This document shows, in pieces, positions 50,114 to 58,667 of a stretch of DNA of 64,000 nt. The stretch's first letter is position 1. The number at the start of each line of letters is the position of its first letter. Made by a program: the position numbers and the translations under genes. The notes under the pieces are model-generated. The model ran no database searches. It had not been told where the DNA came from and worked only from the letters and a program-made list of their open reading frames with translations. Origin of the DNA: an uncultured Bacteroides sp. (lineage in GTDB: Bacteria > Bacteroidota > Bacteroidia > Bacteroidales > Bacteroidaceae); the NCBI RefSeq assembly GCF_910585845.1, contig NZ_CAJUHF010000008.1:35942-99941 (forward strand), in the 5' to 3' direction.

Positions 50114-51754
50114 ATGAAACTCCTTTGGCTTGATCTGAACAGTTCATACGCCCATTCTTCGTTGGCACTTCCCGCACTACATGCGCAGATGGCCGACGAA
50201 GCCTCCGCCATCGAATGGCATGTAGTCTCCGCCACCATCAACGAAAACGCAGGCATGGTGGCAGGCGAAGTCTATCGGCAACAACCCGACGTACTTGCTG
50301 CCACAGTTTGGTTGTTCAATCATGAACAACTGCTACATATCGTCTCAAGGGTGAAGGCTCTGTTGCCCTCGTGCTGCATCGTGCTGGGCGGACCGGAATT
50401 CTTAGGAGACAACGAGGCTTTTCTGCGTCGTAACCCGTTTGTCTGCTGCGTGTTCAGGGGAGAAGGCGAAGAGGCTTTCCCGCAATGGATAGCGCTGCGC
50501 GGAGAGCAAGAGAGATGGAAGGAGATTCCCGGCCTCTGCTACCTCGATGCCGATGGTCGTTACGTCGACAATGGTATCGCGCGGGTGTCCGACTTCCAGC
50601 ACCTTGTCCCTCCCGAGAAAAGCCGCTTCTTCAATTGGAGCAAGCCTTTCGTACAACTGGAGACCACACGGGGCTGCTTTAACACGTGTGCTTTCTGCGT
50701 CAGCGGCGGAGAGAAACCGGTGCGCCCGTTGCCTATTGAGGTTATCCGCGAGAGGTTGCAAATCATCCACCGTCACGGAATAAAGAACGTGCGTGTGCTC
50801 GACCGTACTTTCAACTACAGCAGTCGCCGGGCAAAGGAGCTACTGGAATTGTTCCGTGAATTTTCTCCCGACATCCGTTTCCACTTAGAGATACATCCCG
50901 CCTTGCTCTCCGAAGAGCTGAAAGAGGAATTGAAGCATCTGCCCCAAGGATTGCTGCATCTGGAAGCCGGCATACAGAGCCTGCGCGAGCCTGTGCTTGT
51001 CCAAAGCAGGCGCATGGGTAAGCTGGCGGATGCACTGGAGGGACTGAAGTTCCTGTGCGCCCTTCCCAACATGGAGACGCATGCCGACCTCATTGCCGGA
51101 CTCCCACTCTATCGGCTTTCCGAAATCTTCGAGGACATCCGCGTGCTGGCTGCATATGGAGCCGGAGAAATACAATTGGAGTCTCTAAAACTGCTGCCCG
51201 GCACGGAAATGCGCCGCAGGGCGGAAGAACTGGGCATACAGTACGCTCCGTTTCCGCCCTACGAAGTATTGCAGACCCGACAAATCACGGTGGACGAATT
51301 GCAAACGGCACGGCAACTGTCGCGTTTGCTCGATGGGTTCTACAATGCTCCTGCCTGGCAGGACATCACCCGAAAACTGATTCTGAAATATGACATGTTC
51401 CTGCATGAGTTCTTGCAGCATCTGATTCAGAAGGGTTGGGCAGACCAGCCGATGAGCCTCGAGAAACGAGGGCTTATCTTGTATGATTTCTGCAAGCAGC
51501 AGTATCCGGAATATCAACTGGAAGCAAGCATAGCTTGGATAGAAGCGGGCATGTCGCTGAAGAAAGTGCCGGCAGAAACGGTCAGAACCAAAAGGCAGAC
51601 GCCTCCCGAACAGTGGGAAGTGTTGTACGGAGAGTACCGCGAAAACCTACGGCTCTGTTTCCTGCCCTCCGGCGAAGGGGAGAACCGAGGATATTGGTTC
51701 GGTTTTGAATCGGAGATACAGAAAGCGGAACCGGTGTTCAAGGCTAAAAATTGA
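50114..51754 (+). CDS. B12-binding-domain radical SAM protein (DUF4080 type)
   Basis: This 546-residue protein has an N-terminal cobalamin-binding-like Rossmann domain (about 1-140; MKLLWLDLNSSYAHSSLALP, VLGGPEFL), a radical SAM core with CX3CX2C in TTRGCFNTCAFCVSGG (about residue 195) and a C-terminal domain of the DUF4080 kind (LILKYDMFLHEFLQH). The start at 50114 fits the family N-terminus and the promoter. The B12-dependent members modify varied small molecules or macromolecules; the substrate of this group is not known. It stands alone. Confidence 0.88.
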   Translation: MKLLWLDLNSSYAHSSLALPALHAQMADEASAIEWHVVSATINENAGMVAGEVYRQQPDVLAATVWLFNHEQLLHIVSRVKALLPSCCIVLGGPEFLGDNEAFLRRNPFVCCVFRGEGEEAFPQWIALRGEQERWKEIPGLCYLDADGRYVDNGIARVSDFQHLVPPEKSRFFNWSKPFVQLETTRGCFNTCAFCVSGGEKPVRPLPIEVIRERLQIIHRHGIKNVRVLDRTFNYSSRRAKELLELFREFSPDIRFHLEIHPALLSEELKEELKHLPQGLLHLEAGIQSLREPVLVQSRRMGKLADALEGLKFLCALPNMETHADLIAGLPLYRLSEIFEDIRVLAAYGAGEIQLESLKLLPGTEMRRRAEELGIQYAPFPPYEVLQTRQITVDELQTARQLSRLLDGFYNAPAWQDITRKLILKYDMFLHEFLQHLIQKGWADQPMSLEKRGLILYDFCKQQYPEYQLEASIAWIEAGMSLKKVPAETVRTKRQTPPEQWEVLYGEYRENLRLCFLPSGEGENRGYWFGFESEIQKAEPVFKAKN

Positions 51755-51797
51755 AGAGAGGAAGTTGGAGGTTAAAGAGTTATCGGGAGTTAATTCG

Positions 51798-51931
51798 CTT
51801 CATGAGATAAATTTATTCGTCCCGTGAGATGAAATTATTCGCCTCGTGGGACAAAAATATTCGTCTCACGAGATGAAATTATCCGTCTCGTGAGATAAAT
51901 TTATCCGTCTCGTGGGACAAAAAATCATCCG
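51798..51931. repeat. 22-base tandem repeat array, six units
   Basis: Five units of exactly 22 bases and one of 24 run from 51798 to 51931, with a partial seventh to about 51950. The consensus is TCTCGTGAGATAAAATTATTCG, and units alternate between GTGAGAT and GTGGGAC forms. Each unit holds the short palindrome TCTCGTGAGA. A lone related unit lies at 60995-61016. The array sits between the convergent radical SAM and fur-like genes. It has no spacers, so it is not a CRISPR. Confidence 0.9.
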
Positions 51932-51972
51932 TCCTATAGACGATATTTAGAAACCGCTCTGGGAACCGTTCC

Positions 51973-52410
51973 CTATTCTTTCGCATCTGTTCTCTCGCGG
52001 GCGGCGCAATCGGCACAGATGCCTTTGATGACATAGTTGATGCCTGTCTGCACGAATCCATCCGGCAATACGACCGTAGGAGCATGCACACTCCGGATGC
52101 AATAGGTGTTGTGGCAATGCTCGCAATAGAAGTGCATGTGTTGGTCTTCTACTGTGCACATGCAGCAATCCTCGCAAACAGCATACTTCAACGAGCCGCT
52201 TCCGTCGTCTACGCCATGTATGAGATGGTGGGAAAGGAATAAGGAAAGGGTGCGGAAAATGGTGGATTTGTCTACGGTATCGAGCTTCTCCTCCAGATCT
52301 GTCATAGATACTGCCCGCTTCATCTCCATCATGGTGCGAAGAATCAGCAGCCTCATCGCCGTAGGCTTAATATCCCGTAAGGACAGCTTGTTCAGATATA
52401 CATCTTCCAT
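51973..52410 (-). CDS. Fur-family metal-responsive transcriptional regulator
   Basis: This 145-residue protein has an N-terminal winged helix (KPTAMRLLILRTMMEMKRAV, then VDKSTIFRTLSLFLSHHLIH) and a C-terminal dimer domain with Cys/His metal sites (HMHFYCEHCHNTYC and GICADCAARE). The Cys pairs make a structural zinc site, and the group could be Zur, Fur or a related sensor. It lies seven bases downstream of the metal-exporting ATPase gene in one operon, so it most likely senses the metal exported and binds the palindrome upstream of that gene. Confidence 0.9.
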   Translation of the reverse strand: MEDVYLNKLSLRDIKPTAMRLLILRTMMEMKRAVSMTDLEEKLDTVDKSTIFRTLSLFLSHHLIHGVDDGSGSLKYAVCEDCCMCTVEDQHMHFYCEHCHNTYCIRSVHAPTVVLPDGFVQTGINYVIKGICADCAARERTDAKE

Positions 52411-52417
52411 AATTCTA

Positions 52418-54400
52418 TCAGAATTTCTTGTTTAATATGCGGACAGAATTGAGCACAACCAGCAGCGCCACTCCTACATCGGCAAACACCGCCGCCCAAA
52501 GCGTGGCGAAACCCAAAGTTCCTGCCAGCAGAACCAATACTTTCATGCCGATGGCCGCTACGATGTTTTGCATCACAATTTTCCTTGTGGCACGTCCGAT
52601 GGAGATTGCCGTTGCCACACGAAGCGGCTGGTCGGTCTGGATCACCACATCGGCACTCTCAATGGCGGCATCTGATCCTAAACCTCCCATTGCAATCCCC
52701 ACATCGCTGAGGGCAAGCACGGGAGCATCGTTCATGCCGTCGCCTACAAAGGCTACGGAAGCATCCGGAATCGAATTGAGTCGCTCCATATAGGCAGCCT
52801 TGCCCTCGGGCAACAAGTCGCCGTATGCCTTCTCTATGCCTAACTCCGCGGCAAAGGTATCAACAATCTCTTGTTTGTCGCCGGAAAGCATCTGGATATT
52901 ATCTATTTTTAAAGCTTTCAGTGCCTTAACCGCATCCTTTGAATCCTCTTTCAGGGTATCGGAAAGCAGCAGACAGCCTGCATAACACCCGTCCACCGCA
53001 CAAGCTACAACTGTCGACACACTGTTTGCCAGTCCGTCGGGCACCGATACACCGCGCTCACCCAGCAGGCGGATGTTGCCCACAAGGAGTTTGTGCTGCT
53101 CCACTTCCGCCTCCAGCCCATAGCCTGCCTGCTCGCTCAGCGCCGTCACTTCCACCGGTTCCGCTCCTCGTCCGGCGGCATAACGTACAATGGCCTGAGC
53201 CACCGGATGCGTACTCTTCTTCTCTACAGATATAAGCAGGCGCAACAGCTCTTCTTCCTGAATGCCGGACGCCTGCATCGACGTCACCTGAAAACTTCCG
53301 GTAGTCAACGTGCCCGTTTTATCGAACACGACAGTATTCACGCGGGTAATGGCATCCAGATAATTGCTCCCTTTGAAGAGGATCCCCATGCGGGAAGCCA
53401 CTCCTATGCCACCGAAGTATCCCAACGGAATACTGATGACCAGTGCACATGGGCAAGAGATCACAAGAAACACCAGTCCCCGATAAAGCCAATCCTCAAA
53501 TACGTAATCGAAACCGGCATGCACCACAGATACCACCGCAGGCAGAAGCACGATCAGCAGGGCAAGAATCATGACTACCGGCGTATAGACGCGGGCAAAA
53601 CGGCGGATAAACAATTCGGCAGGCGCTTTCCGTTCCGTTGCATCCTGCACCAGGTTGAGGATGCGTGCCAACGTGCTTTGTTCGTAAAGCTTTGTCACCA
53701 GCAGCCGCACAGCCTGCCCGCCGGCAATCATGCCCGCAAGGACGTCATCGCCTTGCTGCATATGACGGGGCATACTCTCACCGGTCAGCGCGGAAGTGTC
53801 GAAGACGGCATGCGGATTCTGCAAAGTCCCGTCCAGCGGTACGCGTTCGCCGGATCTCACTTCGATAAGCTCTCCCACCTTGACCTCGCGCGGAGAAACC
53901 GTCCGGAACGCCCCTTCCTGATATACCTCCACCTGTTCGGGACGTACATCGAGCAGTCTGCGGATATCACGGGTAGCCTTCCCCACAGCCTTGTCCTGAA
54001 GCATCTCTCCCAACGTATAGAGTAACATTACGGCGAGTGCTTCCGGATATTCTCCGATATAGAACGCTCCAACCGATGCCAATGTCATCAGAGAAAACTC
54101 ATTGAACCACTCTCTCTGCATGATGCCTTCCACTGCCTCACGCATCACCGGAAATCCCACTGGCAGGAAACCCAGCAGGAACCATCCGAACTGAATCGCC
54201 GGCCGGGCAAACCATTCCCATTCCTGCTGCTGAAAGATAACACCCATAATAAGGAATAGACACGACGACAACGGAGCCCATATCCTATTCAGCATAGCCC
54301 AACGGAATTTCCCTTTGCCCTGAGGAGTAACCGGAACCCTTTCCTTCTCCTGCGAAGCAGTATGAACATGTGCACAACCGCACCGACATTTTGTTTCCAT
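52418..54400 (-). CDS. Heavy-metal-exporting P1B-type ATPase (Zn/Cd/Pb type)
   Basis: This 660-residue inner-membrane pump has a short Cys/His-rich N-terminus (METKCRCGCAHVH) in place of a full metal-binding domain. The transmembrane metal site is SCPCALVISIP, the phosphorylated Asp is in VFDKTGTLTTGSF, the HP locus is THPVAQAI, and the hinge is GDGMNDAPVLALSDVGIAMG. The CPC motif with these features is typical of zinc, cadmium and lead exporters (ZntA group). It is followed by a Fur-family gene and preceded by a palindromic operator candidate. Confidence 0.93.
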   Translation of the reverse strand: METKCRCGCAHVHTASQEKERVPVTPQGKGKFRWAMLNRIWAPLSSCLFLIMGVIFQQQEWEWFARPAIQFGWFLLGFLPVGFPVMREAVEGIMQREWFNEFSLMTLASVGAFYIGEYPEALAVMLLYTLGEMLQDKAVGKATRDIRRLLDVRPEQVEVYQEGAFRTVSPREVKVGELIEVRSGERVPLDGTLQNPHAVFDTSALTGESMPRHMQQGDDVLAGMIAGGQAVRLLVTKLYEQSTLARILNLVQDATERKAPAELFIRRFARVYTPVVMILALLIVLLPAVVSVVHAGFDYVFEDWLYRGLVFLVISCPCALVISIPLGYFGGIGVASRMGILFKGSNYLDAITRVNTVVFDKTGTLTTGSFQVTSMQASGIQEEELLRLLISVEKKSTHPVAQAIVRYAAGRGAEPVEVTALSEQAGYGLEAEVEQHKLLVGNIRLLGERGVSVPDGLANSVSTVVACAVDGCYAGCLLLSDTLKEDSKDAVKALKALKIDNIQMLSGDKQEIVDTFAAELGIEKAYGDLLPEGKAAYMERLNSIPDASVAFVGDGMNDAPVLALSDVGIAMGGLGSDAAIESADVVIQTDQPLRVATAISIGRATRKIVMQNIVAAIGMKVLVLLAGTLGFATLWAAVFADVGVALLVVLNSVRILNKKF

Positions 54401-54425
54401 AAGTTTACTTGTTTTTTATCTGCTG

Positions 54426-54461
54426 CAAAAGTAGGCAAAACCTCTTGCAACCCGGTTGCAA
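54426..54461 (-). promoter_or_regulatory. Promoter and Fur-type palindrome of the metal-ATPase operon
   Basis: On the minus strand TACTTTTG (54433-54426) is an exact -7 element. Eleven bases upstream lies TTGCAACC-C-GGTTGCAA (54445-54461), a perfect 8+1+8 palindrome that fills the space between -33 and -7. The odd-centred shape is like Fur-family operators, and the operon encodes a Fur-family protein, so autoregulation is likely. Confidence 0.65.
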
Positions 54462-54558
54462 AAGAAGGGACCATAACTATCCTCTCCCCCCCCAACCAGC
54501 CACACACGCCATGTCTGTCAACGCATATCATGGTCCATCCGCATCTCTACTGCAAATG

Positions 54559-55155
54559 CTACGGCTTCATATACTTCTCTTTATCAGCCTCCGTAATCCG
54601 GCGAAGCACTCGACAGGGGTTCCCTACAGCCAACACATTGGCAGGAATGCTTTTGTTGACCACACTTCCGGCTCCGATAATCGTATTATCGCCTATTGTC
54701 ACTCCCGGAAGCACGCACACATGCGCACCGATCCACACGTTGCTTCCCACTTTGATGGGATAAGCGTATTCAAGTCCCTGTGCCCGTTGTTCCACATCCA
54801 TCGCATGACCGGCAGTATAGAAACCACAGTTGGGCGCCACAAACACATTATCGCCGAATGTCACCTTTGCCCCATCCAGAATGACGCAGTTCACATTCGA
54901 ATAGAAGTTCTCTCCTATCTCTATATTATAACCATAATCACAATAGAACGGTTGTTCTATCAGAAAAGATTTTCCCGTCCTGCCAAACAGCGAGCGGATG
55001 ATCTCCTCCCGTTCCTTCTTCTGCGAGGGACGCAGGTTGTTCAGTTCATAACACCTCTCTTTGCAGATATCTCTTTCTGCTAAAAGTTCTGCATCGCTAT
55101 TGGCGTCATACAGTTTTCCGGCTCTTGCCTTCTCTTTTTCCGTTTCCATAATCAA
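54559..55155 (-). CDS. maa: Sugar O-acetyltransferase (maltose acetyltransferase type)
   Basis: This 198-residue enzyme has the Maa/LacA/NodL layout: an N-terminal helical domain (KARAGKLYDANSDAELLAER) and a left-handed beta-helix of hexapeptide repeats (IEIGENFYSNVNCVILDGA, VTFGDNVFVAPNCGFYTAGH, IKVGSNVWIGAHVCVLPGVT). The catalytic His is in TAGHAMD. It transfers acetyl from acetyl-CoA to a sugar whose identity is unknown. An ATG six bases downstream (METEKEKA) is an equally good start. Confidence 0.9.
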   Translation of the reverse strand: MIMETEKEKARAGKLYDANSDAELLAERDICKERCYELNNLRPSQKKEREEIIRSLFGRTGKSFLIEQPFYCDYGYNIEIGENFYSNVNCVILDGAKVTFGDNVFVAPNCGFYTAGHAMDVEQRAQGLEYAYPIKVGSNVWIGAHVCVLPGVTIGDNTIIGAGSVVNKSIPANVLAVGNPCRVLRRITEADKEKYMKP

Positions 55156-55242
55156 TTTCGTTTTTTATCATAACAGGAACCTGTCTATATCTTATTCAAT
55201 ATTAGTCCAGTTCAAGACACCTTTTTCTTTTTCATATTGGAG

Positions 55243-55395
55243 CATAACTTTTTTAGAATTACTTTTGAGGATGTTTTCCTGATTCTATTCGCTACATAGC
55301 CCACAATGTTCCTCATAAAAACAGGAAAGCAGACTGAAAAAGAGCTCAAAAGAAGTACTCGAAAAAACTCCTAAAGAATATTTCAACAGGCTCCC
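55243..55395. repeat. Degenerate copy of the GAGCCTGTTTAAA inverted-repeat element
   Basis: The core (ATTCGCTACATAGCCCACAA, then TCCTCATAAAAACAG) matches that of the 183-base element at 60645-60827, and the right end keeps AACAGGCTC. The left end is lost. The rest of the 788-base gap (55156-55943) holds one short ORF, listed next, several C-runs and no other gene I can support. Confidence 0.65.
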
Positions 55396-55497
55396 ACATT
55401 ATAACGGCAAAGGTAAAGGAAAATATAGGGAAATTATCGTATCTTTTGGCACTTTAAACCAGTATAAACCAAGATTCACTCTATCAGCAATCCCGCA

Positions 55498-55587
55498 ATG
55501 AGAACAACTTTCTTCATAACCTGCATACTGCTGTCGGCTCTCTTCACAGCCTGCCCCCCTTCCAAACGTAATCTGCAAAAGAACTGA
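55498..55587 (+). other. Short ORF encoding a lipoprotein signal only (29 codons)
   Basis: The frame encodes MRTTFFITCILLSALFTACP followed by PSKRNLQKN and a stop. The first part is a proper lipoprotein signal with lipobox SALFTAC. It may be the leftover start of a decayed lipoprotein gene or a true mini-lipoprotein. No good promoter is seen; TATCTTTTG at 55440 has one base too many. Confidence 0.35.
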
Positions 55588-55943
55588 AACAACCCTATTT
55601 GCCGCCGAATACAAAAAAAATCTATGACAAAAGATCGATGCCGGATTCATCATCCCCCCCAAAAAACGATGTCAATCTTGTGACGAGTCTCACCCCCCTT
55701 TAGTCAAAAGTATCGGTTGCTAACTCCCGAATAACTTCTTTTTCACTCCCATAACTGCTTTATATATAAAATAAGTTCTGCCCTACCTCTCTTCGATAAG
55801 ACAATTGTTGTTAAATCCTTTTCTGTGCACAAAACATTTTCTCCGCCCTCATGTTTCTTATTTCAAAAACGGAACTGATGTTTATCCTGATTCTTTAAAC
55901 CATTTGTTCCGCTAACATTATTCTTTAACTAAAACTTAATATT

Positions 55944-56201
55944 ATGTATTTTATTTGGTACATCATCATTGGAATCGTTGCCGGTCTCATAGCTGGCAAG
56001 ATTATGAAAGGAGGCGGCTTCGGAGTTCTCGTCAACCTACTTGTAGGTATTACCGGCGGTGTATTGGGAGGCTGGGTATTCAACCTGCTGGGTGTCAGCA
56101 CAACTGGACTTCTGGGAAGCCTGTTCACCTCAGTCATCGGAGCAATCTTATTGTTGTGGATCATATCTTTTATCCGCCATCCTAAGAAAACTGATTTTTA
56201 A
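55944..56201 (+). CDS. GlsB/YeaQ/YmgE-family small membrane protein
   Basis: This 85-residue protein has three hydrophobic helices rich in Gly (IIIGIVAGLIAGKIMKGGGF, LLVGITGGVLGGWVFNLLGV, LFTSVIGAILLLWIISF) and a basic tail, the pattern of the transglycosylase-associated GlsB/YeaQ family. Members are linked to envelope and general stress. It is followed 30 bases later by a YtxH-like gene, most likely in the same transcript, in the neighbourhood of an ECF sigma factor. Confidence 0.88.
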   Translation: MYFIWYIIIGIVAGLIAGKIMKGGGFGVLVNLLVGITGGVLGGWVFNLLGVSTTGLLGSLFTSVIGAILLLWIISFIRHPKKTDF

Positions 56202-56231
56202 TTATTTTATTTACCTAAAACCACTTTAATT

Positions 56232-56528
56232 ATGGAAGCTAATAGATCAAACCTTTTGTTGGGACTGGCTATAGGTTCAGTCGTCGGAGTATTTGCTCAC
56301 CGCTTTTCACGTACTACAAAAGCCAAAATACTGAAAAAGAAAATTCATCACGCTATGGCAACAGTTGCTGACCGCACCGAAGAGTTTGCAGAACATGCCA
56401 AAAAGAAAGTCCTGTATGCCAGCAATAAGGCTGCCGAAAAAATGGCAGACGTAACTCTTGATATCGCAGAAAAAGTAGACGACCTGAAAGGGAAAGTCCA
56501 TACGGCTGCTACGGAAGCAAAAAGATAA
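56232..56528 (+). CDS. YtxH-like small membrane-anchored protein
   Basis: This 98-residue protein starts with one glycine-containing helix (LLLGLAIGSVVGVFAH) and continues as a long charged helix (residues about 28-98) rich in Lys, Glu and Ala that may form a coiled coil. This is the YtxH (gas-vesicle-like) layout, common beside GlsB and often stress-induced. Its function is not known. It ends upstream of a large inverted repeat. Confidence 0.75.
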   Translation: MEANRSNLLLGLAIGSVVGVFAHRFSRTTKAKILKKKIHHAMATVADRTEEFAEHAKKKVLYASNKAAEKMADVTLDIAEKVDDLKGKVHTAATEAKR

Positions 56529-56577
56529 ACCATCGCAACCAATAAACAGAAGCACAAAGTTGTGCTAAAAACCTTAT

Positions 56578-56681
56578 TCACCACAGATTACATTGAACTA
56601 CGCAGAATATTCAGCTTTCATTCCCATTGGAAATCAACTGTTGAATATTACATCTGCGCCAGTCAAGGCAATCTGTGGTGA
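56578..56681. repeat. Inverted repeat with TCACCACAGATT arms
   Basis: TCACCACAGATT (56578-56589) and AATCTGTGGTGA (56670-56681) are exact complements; inside, GAATATT boxes also pair. It lies between convergent genes and may terminate both. A small AGCACAA/TTGTGCT hairpin (56551-56566) lies just before it. The arms recur at 35594. Confidence 0.7.
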
Positions 56682-56725
56682 TTCTCTTTCAATCTGTATT
56701 CCTTTCAATAGGTCAGCCGCTTTCT

Positions 56726-58069
56726 TTAATAGGTCAGACGGATCCCTGCCTGCAACGTGAAGTTAGTCGGGCTCTCTTTACGTATCGTTTCTATCGCAGA
56801 ACCGTCATCGAAGAAATAAGAAACACCCGGCTCTACATAAATACCCACTCTATTGCTTACATTATATTGGGCACCCACCGCACCCATTACCGAAAGCTGC
56901 AAGGGATCTACGGTTTCTTTCTCACTTCCCACTTTGCCGTAAACGCATTTTTCCACTGTACCACCGGCAGAGACATACATCGTAAAGTTCTTATTATTGA
57001 CAAAATTCCAGTTTGCACGCACCGGAATACCCATGTAATGCAACTTTTGGGTTATTTTCTCCGAACCGCTTTCATAGGTAATCTCCGATGCCAGCATGGT
57101 ATAAGTCACACCGGTTTCTACAGAAAAATTCTTAGGCAACATCTTTCTCACGGAAACTCCAAAACTGACAGGCTGCTTATGCTTAATATCCCGAACCAGA
57201 TGTGTATTCTCCTGCAGATAAGGCACTCCGCCCGCAAATACAAGTTCACGCTCTGCCGGAATGGTCATTATGCCATTAGAAATGTCTGACATATTCAACT
57301 TGTCGCTAAATAATGGAGCAGAACTCTGAGCAAAGCCCGGCATGCCATTCTTTTCTGCATCACTCAGCAAAGTATTGGCACCCACATTTCCTACAGACAA
57401 TCCTACTGCCCATCCTTTTCCTCTTTTAGAAGATTTATTCTCTGCTGGCAAATGCAATTTATCTTTTCCCGAAGGACGATATACTCTCCGACTGCTCTTT
57501 TCCTGCGCTGAGGATGTTTCTTGTGGAGCTTTCTCGGAAAACATATTTTCCTCATCCGCTTTTCCAGTTTCGTCCGATACCGACATTTCCTGATCTATAT
57601 CTGCTATGCGAGCATCTGCCTCATCCGATAAATCTTCGTGTACATTCACTTTCGCTTCTTCCGCCCTCAAATGTTGCGCTACAAACGGTTGCCGTCCTGC
57701 AGCCTGTCCACGTTCCACTATCCTTCTGATTACAGGCTCCGGCTGCTCTCCCCGAACAGACGGCTTTGCCTGTTCCGGCAGTTCGTCAGGCTTTATCGTC
57801 AGAACCGACTCGACAGAACGGTTCACCTCATCCACCATCGGACTGTACACCAACCACAGGCTAAGCGACGACACAGCCACCAGCCCTACAGCCGCAGCCG
57901 TCATCACCCAACGCCGGAACTGAACTTTCTTTTTCATTCTTACCGACATAGGCGGAACAGTCGTCAAGGCTCTCTCCAACCGTTCCCAACCAGCGTCAGG
58001 CAACGGTTCGGAATAATCGTCCAACCGTTCCTTTATCTTTTTCAACCACAATTCTTCGTCTTTCATCAT
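56726..58069 (-). CDS. Dual-membrane-spanning anti-sigma factor (Dma-like; anti-sigma domain plus outer-membrane barrel)
   Basis: This 447-residue protein has no signal peptide. A cytoplasmic N-terminal segment (about 1-50; ELWLKKIKERLDDYSEPLP, GWERLERAL) precedes one transmembrane helix (WVMTAAAVGLVAVSSLSLWLV, about 54-74). A long polar, Pro/Glu/Lys-rich periplasmic stretch (about 80-285) follows. The C-terminal 160 residues form an outer-membrane-type beta-barrel (VSVRKMLPKNFSVETGVTYT to LQAGIRLTY). This matches the dual membrane-spanning anti-sigma factors described in B. thetaiotaomicron, which affect vesiculation. The ECF sigma gene lies 12 bases upstream in the same operon. Confidence 0.85.
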   Translation of the reverse strand: MMKDEELWLKKIKERLDDYSEPLPDAGWERLERALTTVPPMSVRMKKKVQFRRWVMTAAAVGLVAVSSLSLWLVYSPMVDEVNRSVESVLTIKPDELPEQAKPSVRGEQPEPVIRRIVERGQAAGRQPFVAQHLRAEEAKVNVHEDLSDEADARIADIDQEMSVSDETGKADEENMFSEKAPQETSSAQEKSSRRVYRPSGKDKLHLPAENKSSKRGKGWAVGLSVGNVGANTLLSDAEKNGMPGFAQSSAPLFSDKLNMSDISNGIMTIPAERELVFAGGVPYLQENTHLVRDIKHKQPVSFGVSVRKMLPKNFSVETGVTYTMLASEITYESGSEKITQKLHYMGIPVRANWNFVNNKNFTMYVSAGGTVEKCVYGKVGSEKETVDPLQLSVMGAVGAQYNVSNRVGIYVEPGVSYFFDDGSAIETIRKESPTNFTLQAGIRLTY

Positions 58070-58081
58070 ACGTCCTTTCCT

Positions 58082-58645
58082 TTAAGCATTGTCCCGCATC
58101 CACTTCTTCACTTTCGTTGCCAAAGCAACTTTGGCGCGCACCAGTTGCGAAGCCGATGACTTCTCATTGATGTTCAATAATTGGGCAATCTCCTTATGAG
58201 ATTTCTCTTCAAATATATATAAGTTGAATACGGTGCGATAGCCGGCAGGCAATTCACCAATAAACTGCATCAGTACTTTCTGAGGAATGGTCTCTACCGC
58301 CGAAACATCAGGCTCCTCATAGATTTCGGGCACATTGTCCAGTGCCTCCGACTGGTTTATGACATCATTCCTACGCAAATATTGCAATGCCGTATTCACC
58401 ATGACACGTTCCATCCAAGCCCGCAAGGAGCCCACTCCCCGCCAAGTGAATTTATCAAAAGAATCGAAAAGCTTCAGGAAACCGTCGTGCATCAAGTCTT
58501 CTGCCGTCTCACGATCGCCCGTGTAGCGAAAGCACACGCTAAGCATACGTCCTGCATAGCACTCGTACAGTTCCTTTCTGGCAAGGTTGTCTCCTTGCCT
58601 GCACCTTTCTGCCAGTTCCTGTTCTTCCATTCTTTCTCTTGACAC
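58082..58645 (-). CDS. ECF-type RNA polymerase sigma factor
   Basis: This 187-residue protein has sigma region 2 (CRQGDNLARKELYECYAGRM, then TAEDLMHDGFLKLFDSFDKF) and region 4 (LPAGYRTVFNLYIFEEKSHK, then EIAQLLNINEKSSASQLVRA), with no region 1 or 3. It is the partner of the dual-membrane anti-sigma protein encoded 12 bases downstream. It has a -7 element in the region shared with the divergent NigD gene, where a 9-base inverted repeat is found. Confidence 0.93.
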   Translation of the reverse strand: MSRERMEEQELAERCRQGDNLARKELYECYAGRMLSVCFRYTGDRETAEDLMHDGFLKLFDSFDKFTWRGVGSLRAWMERVMVNTALQYLRRNDVINQSEALDNVPEIYEEPDVSAVETIPQKVLMQFIGELPAGYRTVFNLYIFEEKSHKEIAQLLNINEKSSASQLVRAKVALATKVKKWMRDNA

Positions 58646-58667
58646 GTGTTTATCTTAATAAATGCAG

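Noticed and set aside
51798..51931. CRISPR array
   Set aside because: Units are contiguous without unique spacers and no cas genes are near; it is a plain tandem repeat.
53093..54025. 310-codon plus-strand frame opposite the metal ATPase
   Set aside because: It is antisense to conserved ATPase motifs (DKTGT, CPC) and has a low-complexity composition.
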